Assembly: GCA_913031095.1 (NCBI GenBank)
Contig: CAJWGH010000040.1
Location: 1 to 8,007, forward strand
Reading direction: 5' to 3'
Origin: an uncultured Chloroflexota bacterium
GTDB lineage: Bacteria > Chloroflexota > Dehalococcoidia > UBA3495
DNA: 8,007 bases
Below, piece by piece: positions 1-5,419 of this stretch. Under the pieces are notes generated by a model. It made no database searches. It was not told the origin of the DNA and worked only from the letters and a program-made list of their open reading frames with translations. Numbering within the stretch: position 1 is the stretch's first letter; every line of letters begins with the position of its first letter. A program made the translations under genes and the position numbers.

Positions 1-293
1 ATACCATCAGGCCGCTCCCGTTTAATAATCCTTTCCAGAACTTCCACGGTGAGCGGCTCGATATATACACGGTCTGCGATGCCCTGGTCGGTCATGATGG
101 TGGCCGGATTGGAATTGACCAGGACCGTTTTAACTCCCTCCTCACGGAGAGATTTGCAAGCTTGGGTGCCAGCGTAATCAAACTCGGCAGCTTGCCCAAT
201 AACAATGGGGCCGGAGCCAATCACGAGCACTTTTTCTGGCTTTTCGGGAATGATTGTCTCCCTTTCCGCAGTGCTCTGCGGCCACAGCCCCAT
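1..293 (-). CDS. carB: Carbamoyl-phosphate synthase large subunit, N-terminal part (runs off the window)
   Basis: CarB makes carbamoyl phosphate from bicarbonate, two ATP and ammonia channelled from the CarA glutaminase. Only about 97 codons lie in the window. After a short lead the translation reads [20 protein letters not shown], then GTQAC and [11 protein letters not shown], the hallmark opening of the first ATP-grasp half of CarB; the family's usual length is about 1,070 residues. The frame is open from a stop at 384-386. The only ATG is at 293 and gives a start of [18 protein letters not shown], about a dozen residues longer than usual and with no visible Shine-Dalgarno sequence. An ATT at 251 follows AAAGGGAG by six bases and gives [12 protein letters not shown], which matches the usual CarB N-terminus better. 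The family call is certain; the start is not. It lies 90 bases downstream of the unrecognised 384-800 gene and is presumably the next gene of the pyr operon. Confidence 0.96.
   Translation of the reverse strand, partial: MGLWPQSTAERETIIPEKPEKVLVIGSGPIVIGQAAEFDYAGTQACKSLREEGVKTVLVNSNPATIMTDQGIADRVYIEPLTVEVLERIIKRERPDG
258..265 (-). promoter_or_regulatory. Shine-Dalgarno-like site inside the annotated carB start region
   Basis: The minus strand reads AAAGGGAG here, followed by six bases (acaatc) and then ATT at 251-249, in frame with carB. A purine-rich site of this quality at this distance would normally mark a start codon. Translation from the ATT (as in infC) or from the adjacent ATC at 254 would give the canonical-length CarB N-terminus. 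If ATG 293 is used instead, the site is simply part of the codons for A-E-R-E. Confidence 0.4.
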
Positions 294-383
294 ATGGGGT
301 CTAAGAGATACGCCTATCGATGTTATACCCGGCTGGGCTTTTTGGCCACGCGGCCGCCAAGCCTCGACGGAATCTCCGGCGAA

Positions 384-800
384 TTAACCAGTAGGGAGCA
401 TGCCCGGCAGTTCTATCAACTGTCGCGTATGCAGTGAATTTAGCAACTGTGAGACGAATGAGCCGAAGAGCTTGCCGTCCCAATCGGCAGCATCAGCTCC
501 GTGAACCGTCTGTTCTAACCGGGGTGGAACCCTTAGGTTCACCATTCCCGGACCTTCGGGTTCGACCTCTATCCGTCCTAAGGGAAATAGAGGTTGGCCT
601 TCCATGCCCGGGTCCATGGCGTTTACCACCAGATCCCAGTGCTGCCTCAGAGTCCCTCTGCCTGCTCTAATCTTGTAAATATACTCACCACATGAGTATT
701 GGGACGTTTCCTCTTCTAGAAAAGAGGCCACGTTGTCAAAGTTTACTGCCACCGCCACATCCACACCCCCCTCCAGTAAAAACATGGCGAATGAAGACAA
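384..800 (-). CDS. Unrecognised 138-residue protein encoded between carA and carB
   Basis: I do not recognise this family. The frame starts at TTG 800, preceded by GGAGG with a six-base spacer (ggaggattattTTG), one of the best ribosome binding sites in the window; an in-frame ATG at 785 has no such site. Codon use looks coding throughout. The product is a small, acidic, probably cytoplasmic protein: residues 1-25 are hydrophobic (FAMFLLEGGVDVAVAV), but acidic residues interrupt the run, so it is unlikely to be a signal peptide or membrane helix. Residues 28-55 are mixed charged (FLEEETSQYSCGEYIYKIRA), residues 65-95 are rich in Gly, Pro and Glu, and the C-terminus is a short helix-like stretch (FGSFVSQLLNSLHTRQL). 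No catalytic motif is visible. It ends 90 bases before the carB ATG and starts 165 bases after carA, so it is probably co-transcribed with the pyr genes. A regulatory or accessory role for carbamoyl-phosphate synthase is possible but would be a guess. Confidence 0.72.
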   Translation of the reverse strand: MSSFAMFLLEGGVDVAVAVNFDNVASFLEEETSQYSCGEYIYKIRAGRGTLRQHWDLVVNAMDPGMEGQPLFPLGRIEVEPEGPGMVNLRVPPRLEQTVHGADAADWDGKLFGSFVSQLLNSLHTRQLIELPGMLPTG

Positions 801-804
801 AATA

Positions 805-809
805 ATCCT
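805..809 (-). promoter_or_regulatory. Ribosome binding site deciding the TTG start at 800
   Basis: The minus strand reads TTTTTGGAGGATTATT before TTG 800. The GGAGG core is six to seven bases from the TTG and about twenty from the in-frame ATG at 785, so TTG is the favoured start of the unrecognised gene. It also supports that frame being translated at all. Confidence 0.7.
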
Positions 810-857
810 CCAAAAATCAACACGCCTGTTGGGGTTGGAATAAGTAGGTTGGGCTTT

Positions 858-906
858 TTAGTTCGCCCTATCCGTAAATCGCCTTGGTTCCAGTTATTTC
901 CTCCTT
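858..906 (-). promoter_or_regulatory. Orphan AAGGAGG site with a possible CTG-initiated 11-codon mini-ORF, carA to x spacer
   Basis: In the 165-base spacer after carA the minus strand has a perfect AAGGAGG (900-906) but no ATG, GTG or TTG at a usable distance. A CTG six bases downstream (893-891) opens an 11-codon frame (L/M-EPRRFTDRAN) ending in TAA at 860-858. It could be a leader peptide, a remnant of a displaced gene start, or chance. A 6-bp inverted repeat (AGGCGC-agtt-GCGCCT, 914-929) lies just upstream, with no T-tract on either side, so it is not an intrinsic terminator. No PyrR-loop core (UCCnGnGAGG) is present in this spacer. Confidence 0.25.
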
Positions 907-965
907 GTTTCGAAGGCGCAGTTGCGCCTGGTTATAAATCCTCTTGGCTTCTAGGTATCTGAGGG

Positions 966-2063
966 TTAGCCGTGGAAATCCTCGACCATATCTATGAACT
1001 GGTCGAAGAGATATTCGTTATCCCTGGGTCCAGGTGAAGCCTCGGAATGATATTGTATGGTAAACAGCGGCAGGGATTTATGGCGAAATCCTTCCACAGT
1101 TTGGTCATTTAAGTTGATATGTGAGACTTCCAAGCCTGAAGGCAAGTTGTCAGGACTGACAGCATAACCATGGTTCTGTGCGGTTATGTAAACGCGGCCG
1201 TCTCCCAGGTCTTTTACCGGATGGTTCCCTCCCCGGTGGCCGAATTTCAGTTTGAAGGTATCAGCCCCAAGCGCCCGGGCGATAATCTGGTGCCCTAAAC
1301 AGATTCCCATGACCGGGACCTGACCCAAAATTTCTCGGGTGTTATCCACCACGTATTCCAACAATTTGGGGTCACCGGGGCCAGGAGAGAATAGGACCCC
1401 GGACGGTTCCATGGCCAATAGATCCTCCGCAGAGGTGGACGCCGGCACCACAGTTACCCTGCAGCCGCGGCGGCGCAGTTGCCGCAGGATGTTGTACTTG
1501 AGGCCGCAGTCAGTGACCAATATTCGGTGCTTCGCTTCAATCAGGTCTTCGTTCTCACCATCCCAGTTGTACCCATCCGGCGTGGTGACGGTGGCCACAT
1601 AATCCCGGTGGCCGTAAGGTGGAGAGTCCTGCAAGCGCCTCAGCGCCACGTCCGGATCGCCGGTTGTGATGATGCCCAACATCACTCCTTGAGACCGTAG
1701 CTGCCGAGTGATAGACCTGGTATCAACCTCCGCGATTCCAGGGATGCCCTGGCCGGCCAGGAATTCATGCAGGGTCAGGTTACTGCGGCCGTGGCTCGGC
1801 AGTTCGCAGTTCTCCCGGACAATTAATCCACCGACCTGTATCTTGTCGGATTCAAAGTCCTCAGGGTTAATGCCGTAATTGCCGACCAGCGGATAGGTAA
1901 GAGTCACGAGTTGCCCGGCATAGGACGGGTCCGTCAAGACCTCCTGATAACCGGTCATGCTGGTGTTGAACACCACTTCTCCAAGGCCATCAGCCTCGGC
2001 ACCGAAGCCCACACCTTCGTGGACTGATCCGTCTTCTAAAACCAGGTACGTTGAATCGTGCAA
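966..2063 (-). CDS. carA: Carbamoyl-phosphate synthase small (glutaminase) subunit
   Basis: CarA hydrolyses glutamine and passes ammonia to CarB for carbamoyl phosphate synthesis, the first step of pyrimidine (and arginine) formation. At 365 residues it has normal family length. The N-terminal CPSase small-chain domain (about 1-150) opens with YLVLEDGSVHEG and carries FNTSMTGYQEVLTDPSYAGQ and the TLTYPLVGNYG stretch. The class I glutamine amidotransferase domain (about 180-362) has the oxyanion SPGPGDP (226-232), the nucleophile Cys255 in GICLGHQ, QNHGYAV (296-302), and the catalytic His339 and Glu341 in QYHSEASPGP. All catalytic residues are present. The start is TTG at 2063, the only start codon between an upstream in-frame TGA and the conserved N-terminus; its ribosome site (GATGGGTG) is mediocre. 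It follows pyrC by 54 bases. The next gene is not carB but the unrecognised 384-800 frame, which is unusual for this pair. Confidence 0.98.
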   Translation of the reverse strand: MHDSTYLVLEDGSVHEGVGFGAEADGLGEVVFNTSMTGYQEVLTDPSYAGQLVTLTYPLVGNYGINPEDFESDKIQVGGLIVRENCELPSHGRSNLTLHEFLAGQGIPGIAEVDTRSITRQLRSQGVMLGIITTGDPDVALRRLQDSPPYGHRDYVATVTTPDGYNWDGENEDLIEAKHRILVTDCGLKYNILRQLRRRGCRVTVVPASTSAEDLLAMEPSGVLFSPGPGDPKLLEYVVDNTREILGQVPVMGICLGHQIIARALGADTFKLKFGHRGGNHPVKDLGDGRVYITAQNHGYAVSPDNLPSGLEVSHINLNDQTVEGFRHKSLPLFTIQYHSEASPGPRDNEYLFDQFIDMVEDFHG

Positions 2064-2117
2064 TCTAGTGCACCCATCCCAATATCATGATATCCGATCT
2101 CTTATTTCCGCCCGCCA

Positions 2118-3497
2118 TTACCCGTTTCCCCTGGTATGGTTCTCATTGAACTTCAGGCTCGGGCTCTGATATACCAACCTGCCTAAGGCGAATGTGGCCA
2201 TCACTCGGCCCTTGAGCTTGGTCCCGTCCAAGGGAGTGTTCTTGCCTTTGGACTCGAACTCCGAGGTATCCACCGTCCATTCCTGTTCCGGATCAAAGAG
2301 GACTACGTCAGCGGCGGTGCCCGGCTGCAACGAGCCTAAGTCCGAGTAGCTCTCGCCGAGAACTTTGGCAGGGCCGGCTGTCAACCGGTCGATCAAAGCC
2401 CCCATACTCAGACTCTTTGCATGAACCAACTGCAGCAACGAACCCAGAGCGGTTTCAAGCACGCTGATTCCGAAGGCCGCCTCCCGGTAGGTTACCTGCT
2501 TACTGGTTAAGTCGTGGGGCGCATGGTCGGTGGCTATGCAGTCGATGACCCCGTCAGCCAATGCCCCAATCAGGGTGTCAACGTCCCTTTGGGAGCGGAG
2601 AGGCGGGTACACCTTGGTGTTGGTGTCATATGCCATCTCTCCGGCGGCCTCGGCCGGTTCTCCCTTCCGGCCCATGGCCCATTGGTCTGTGATAGTCAGG
2701 TGGTGGGGACAGACCTCGGCTGTAACCGCAAGCCCTCTGGCTTTAGCATCGCGGAGCAGCGGAACGCTGCCGGCAGTGCTGAGGTGGGCGACATGAAGGA
2801 GTCCGCCAGTGGCCTCGGCCAGGGCGATGTCCCTGGCAATCATAGCTTCTTCCGCAGCAGCAGGTATACCCTCCAATCCCAGATGCGTCGCCACCGGGCC
2901 TTCGGCCATCACACCGTTACAGGAGAGGGATCTGTCTTGGCAGTGATTACTAATCGGCAGCCCCAGGTCCCGACTGTAGACCAACGCTAGGCGCATGAGG
3001 TTGGCGTCGTAAACCGGATCGCCGTCGTCGCTGAAGGCCACCACACCGGCGCTGGCAAGTTCTTCCATCTCTGACAGCTCGTGGCCTTCGCGTCCCTTAG
3101 TGACGCACCCGATGGGCAGAACCCGCACCACAGAGCCTTGTCTGGCTCGCTCATGGATGAATTCAACCACTGCGGCATTATCTATAGGAGGATCTGTATT
3201 GGGCATGGCGCATAGGGTGGTGAACCCTCCCTTGGCTCCTGCCTTGGATCCAGCGGCGATGGTCTCTTTATACTCAAAGCCCGGCTCTCTCAGATGACAA
3301 TGCAGGTCTATGAAACCAGGACAGGCCACCAAACCGGTACCATCGATGACAAGGCTGTTTTCTGGTATCCGACCGGGGTCTAATCTGCCAGCGGCGACAA
3401 TCTCTCCACCGGCGATCAACAAATCGCCCACCAAATCCAAATGCCCATTAGGGTCAATTATCCTGGCCTGGCGAATCACAATGTTATTGTTTTCCAC
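2118..3497 (-). CDS. pyrC: Dihydroorotase, type I
   Basis: PyrC reversibly cyclises N-carbamoyl-aspartate to dihydroorotate, the third step of UMP synthesis, in the cytoplasm. It is an amidohydrolase-fold zinc enzyme of 459 residues. Metal ligands and signatures are in place: DLHCHLREPG (64-73, His66 and His68), MPNTDPP (98-104), FSDDG (155-159, with the bridging Asp of the type I enzymes), His185 in NHCQD, His238 in AHLST, and Asp324 in ATDHAPH. The C-terminal part contains the GTAADVVLFDP stretch that closes the beta-sandwich. It is about 30 residues longer than many homologues, partly from a loop around 272-288 (MGRKGEPAEAAGEMA) before YDTNTKVYPPLR and partly from a C-terminal tail. The start is GTG 3497, backed by GAGGGAG six bases upstream. 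It lies 37 bases after pyrB and 54 before carA. Confidence 0.98.
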   Translation of the reverse strand: MENNNIVIRQARIIDPNGHLDLVGDLLIAGGEIVAAGRLDPGRIPENSLVIDGTGLVACPGFIDLHCHLREPGFEYKETIAAGSKAGAKGGFTTLCAMPNTDPPIDNAAVVEFIHERARQGSVVRVLPIGCVTKGREGHELSEMEELASAGVVAFSDDGDPVYDANLMRLALVYSRDLGLPISNHCQDRSLSCNGVMAEGPVATHLGLEGIPAAAEEAMIARDIALAEATGGLLHVAHLSTAGSVPLLRDAKARGLAVTAEVCPHHLTITDQWAMGRKGEPAEAAGEMAYDTNTKVYPPLRSQRDVDTLIGALADGVIDCIATDHAPHDLTSKQVTYREAAFGISVLETALGSLLQLVHAKSLSMGALIDRLTAGPAKVLGESYSDLGSLQPGTAADVVLFDPEQEWTVDTSEFESKGKNTPLDGTKLKGRVMATFALGRLVYQSPSLKFNENHTRGNG

Positions 3498-3534
3498 TCA
3501 CCGCTCCCTCTATGTGTCTATCCATTATCTGATC

Positions 3535-4557
3535 CTAAGCCTCTTGGCCGGGTCCGATGGTCAGTTTGTAGAGCAGTGCCATGCGCACGGCCACGCCGTT
3601 AGTCACCTGGTCTTCGATCACAGAGTTTCCGCCGTGAGCGATGTCGTTGCTGATCTCTATACCCTCGTTCATAGGTCCCGGGTGCATAACCATAACGCCA
3701 GGTTTAGCTCGCTCCAGCCTTGAATCAGTGACCTGCCAGCGTCGGATGTATTCTCTTAAACTGGGCAGGAACCCGGCGTTCTGCCGTTCTTTCTGCAGGC
3801 GCAAAGCCATGACTACGTCTGCCTCTTCGATGGCCTCATCGAGGTTAGTCTCAACCTCCACCAGCGACGAAAAGGGCGACCGTGCCAGGTTGTCACCGGG
3901 GCGCATCAGGTCCGGCGGCATCAGTGTGGCTGGCCCTGAGAGGACCACTTTGGCGCCCATCTTGGCGAACCCCCAGATATCTGAACGGGCGACCCGACTG
4001 TGAAGCACATCTCCAACGATTACAACCTTCTTCCCCTCTAGGCTGCCGAGCTTGTCTTGAACCGTATATAGATCTAGCAGCGCCTGCGTCGGGTGCGCGT
4101 GGAGGCCGTCGCCGGCGTTTATGACGCTCACTTTGTCTAGTTGCTGAGCCAGCAGATGAGGTGCGCCGGAGTGGGGATGCCGTATGACGATGGTGTCCAC
4201 GCCCATGGCCTGAATAGTCAAACCAGTGTTCAACAGCGACTCGCCCTTCTCAGCGCTGCTACCAGAGGCGGACATGTTAATCACGTCAGCGCTTAGTACC
4301 TTCCCCGCCTCTTCGAAAGATATTCGGGTGCGGGTACTGGCCTCGTAGAACAACGTGACCACCACCTTGCCGCGGAGGGCAGGAACCTTCTTGATATCCC
4401 TTCCTAACACCTCTTTCATGCTACGGGAAGAGTCCAAGACTTCAGCGATTTCCTTGCTCGAGAAATCGTCAAGGTCTAATACGTGCTTTCTGGACGCCGA
4501 ATCTTGGTCCAGTAGGCCGCCGATTTCCACGGCTTCTGTGGTTCTGGAGAGGCTCAT
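3535..4557 (-). CDS. pyrB: Aspartate carbamoyltransferase catalytic subunit
   Basis: PyrB transfers the carbamoyl group of carbamoyl phosphate to aspartate, the committed step of pyrimidine synthesis. The 340-residue product has the carbamoyl-phosphate-binding STRTR (74-78), the SAEKGES loop with its Lys104 (equivalent to the Lys that reaches in from the neighbouring subunit), RHP (126-128), HAHPTQALLDL (153-163), LRLQKER (252-258) in the aspartate-binding 240s-type loop, and MHPGPMNEG (291-299). This is an ATCase rather than an ornithine transcarbamylase: the aspartate-side motif is of the RxQKER type and the gene lies between pyrR and pyrC. No pyrI regulatory gene is in the window, so the enzyme is probably an unregulated trimer of the Bacillus kind. 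A roughly 25-residue N-terminal extension precedes the conserved core (KHVLDLDDFS). ATG 4557 has only a weak AGAG nine bases upstream, so a start inside the extension cannot be excluded. It follows pyrR by 42 bases. Confidence 0.98.
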   Translation of the reverse strand: MSLSRTTEAVEIGGLLDQDSASRKHVLDLDDFSSKEIAEVLDSSRSMKEVLGRDIKKVPALRGKVVVTLFYEASTRTRISFEEAGKVLSADVINMSASGSSAEKGESLLNTGLTIQAMGVDTIVIRHPHSGAPHLLAQQLDKVSVINAGDGLHAHPTQALLDLYTVQDKLGSLEGKKVVIVGDVLHSRVARSDIWGFAKMGAKVVLSGPATLMPPDLMRPGDNLARSPFSSLVEVETNLDEAIEEADVVMALRLQKERQNAGFLPSLREYIRRWQVTDSRLERAKPGVMVMHPGPMNEGIEISNDIAHGGNSVIEDQVTNGVAVRMALLYKLTIGPGQEA

Positions 4558-4599
4558 ATCGGTAATCTCTAATTCTCCCCATTTTGTTTAGCCATTAAC

Positions 4600-5157
4600 T
4601 CATTCATCTTCATCAGTAAAATCGTCGAAGACCAAAGCAACCTCGTCGGCGCCGTCAGTCTCCAACAGCCTGACTTTCACACGCTCTTCGATAGCCGTTG
4701 GCAGGTTCTGGCCCACGTAATCCGCCCTAATCGGCAATTCTCTGTGACCTCGGTCCAGGAGGATGGCCAGTTGAATCAGCTGCGGACGGCCAAAATCCAC
4801 CAGCGCGTCCATCGCGGCCCGGATGGTCCGGCCGGTATACAGGACGTCATCGACAAGAACCACCCGTTTTCCCTGGATACCTATGGGGATGTCCGTAGGC
4901 TGGAGCTTGGTTTGTGACTGGTCGCGAACCCTAAGGTCGTCCCGGTAGAGGCTGACATCCAGAGTGGCCACCGGCACCTCGACACCTTCAAACTCCGCCA
5001 AATTGGCAGCAATTCGTCGTGCCAGATACACCCCCCTCGTGTGAATGCCCACAATCACGAGATCTTCCGCACCACGGTTATGCTCAAGTATTTCGTGGGC
5101 CACCCTGGTTAAGGCGCGACGCACGTCCTCTTGGCTCATTATTTGTCGCTCTTGCAT
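4600..5157 (-). CDS. pyrR: PyrR, pyr operon RNA-binding attenuator / uracil phosphoribosyltransferase
   Basis: PyrR binds a stem-loop in pyr leader RNA when UMP or UTP is high, causing premature termination; PRPP counteracts this. Many PyrR proteins also have uracil phosphoribosyltransferase activity. The 185-residue product has normal family length and the phosphoribosyltransferase fold: [15 protein letters not shown] (35-49), SLYRDDL (69-75), the PRPP loop [13 protein letters not shown] (99-111), and the PyrR-specific [18 protein letters not shown] (134-151) with LPTA after it. ATG 5157 has AGG seven bases upstream; a second in-frame ATG six codons later (MSQEDVRRA) is also possible. The acidic tail (DDFTDEDE) is not part of the core. 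It is the first gene of the operon, directly behind a leader containing its own RNA target and a terminator, so autoregulation is expected. The call is firm; enzyme activity is inferred from the family. Confidence 0.98.
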   Translation of the reverse strand: MQERQIMSQEDVRRALTRVAHEILEHNRGAEDLVIVGIHTRGVYLARRIAANLAEFEGVEVPVATLDVSLYRDDLRVRDQSQTKLQPTDIPIGIQGKRVVLVDDVLYTGRTIRAAMDALVDFGRPQLIQLAILLDRGHRELPIRADYVGQNLPTAIEERVKVRLLETDGADEVALVFDDFTDEDE

Positions 5158-5186
5158 TCTCTTACCTAAGTGGATTATCGGCGGGC

Positions 5187-5219
5187 AACAAAAAACCCTT
5201 GCCTTCAGCCGACAAGGGT
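5187..5219 (-). terminator. Intrinsic terminator in the pyr leader (attenuator)
   Basis: The minus strand reads ACCCTTGTC, a 7-base loop (GGCTGAA), GGCAAGGGT, then TTTTTT including the last stem base and GTT. The stem is 9 bp with one U-G wobble. It ends about 30 bases before the pyrR ATG and after the promoter, so it lies inside the transcribed leader. Together with the PyrR loop upstream it forms the termination half of a PyrR attenuator. Confidence 0.9.
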
Positions 5220-5280
5220 ATGAGCAAATCGCGCAACAGGCGCACGCTGCGGAGATTCGGGACGCTCTACTTTGCCAGCC
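5207..5280 (-). promoter_or_regulatory. Predicted antiterminator pairing in the pyr leader
   Basis: On the minus strand GGCTGGCAA (5280-5272), the 3' half of the PyrR loop plus two bases, can pair over 9 contiguous base pairs with TTGTCGGCT (5215-5207), which spans the terminator 5' arm and part of its loop. Six pairs are Watson-Crick and three are G-U. Forming it destroys both the PyrR loop and the terminator. The intervening bases include a small GCGC-ctgtt-GCGC hairpin (5231-5243) that could bring the two strands together. Found by eye; no folding energies were computed. Confidence 0.65.
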
Positions 5281-5291
5281 TCACTGGACCG
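5274..5291 (-). promoter_or_regulatory. PyrR-binding loop (anti-antiterminator) in pyr leader RNA
   Basis: The minus strand reads CGGTCCAGTGAGGCTGGC. This contains the conserved PyrR target core UCC-NGNGAG-GNY (here UCC AGUGAG GCU). It folds as CGG/CUG lower stem (one G-U), a bulged U, CC/GG upper stem and an AGUGA loop, as in Bacillus-type pyr leaders. It sits about 60 bases after the predicted transcription start and 55 bases before the terminator. Confidence 0.88.
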
Positions 5292-5359
5292 TCTTAAAAG
5301 TGTGGCCAAGCCTGACTAAGACCGACCGCACGACCCACCGAGTATTTGGTTGTCAGGTC

Positions 5360-5368
5360 ATTCTACCA
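5360..5368 (-). promoter_or_regulatory. Predicted promoter of the pyr operon (extended -10)
   Basis: The minus strand reads TGGTAGAAT: a TGn extension followed by TAGAAT (5 of 6 to the -10 consensus). The -35 region (TTATGG at 17 bases) is poor, which is tolerated with an extended -10. Initiation would fall near 5352, giving a leader of about 195 bases that contains the PyrR loop and terminator in the proper order. It is the best -10 in the 254-base gap after the VWA gene. Confidence 0.55.
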
Positions 5369-5397
5369 GAGCGTGATCCTTTCCATAAGTGGGTTAA

Positions 5398-5419
5398 CGG
5401 CCAAATTCTTTTTAGGCCG
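5398..5419 (-). other. Inverted repeat at the 3' end of the VWA gene
   Basis: CGGCC (5398-5402) and GGCCG (5415-5419) form a 5-bp stem with inner AAA/TTT pairing around a bulge, spanning the VWA stop codon. No T-tract follows on the minus strand, so it is not a convincing intrinsic terminator; it might stabilise or mark the 3' end of the VWA transcript. Confidence 0.3.

Noticed and set aside
162..437. 91-codon plus-strand frame at the left end
   Set aside because: It is antisense to the conserved CarB N-terminus and has no ribosome site or recognisable content.
914..929. AGGCGC-agtt-GCGCCT hairpin after carA as a terminator
   Set aside because: The stem is only 6 bp and no T-tract follows on either strand; the operon probably reads through.
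801..965. A second PyrR attenuator between carA and the next gene, as in operons with several attenuators
   Set aside because: No UCCnGnGAGG core and no hairpin with a U-tract were found here, nor in the pyrR-pyrB, pyrB-pyrC or pyrC-carA gaps.
2514..2990. 158-codon plus-strand frame opposite pyrC
   Set aside because: pyrC on the minus strand carries all dihydroorotase motifs across this stretch; the plus frame is a shadow.
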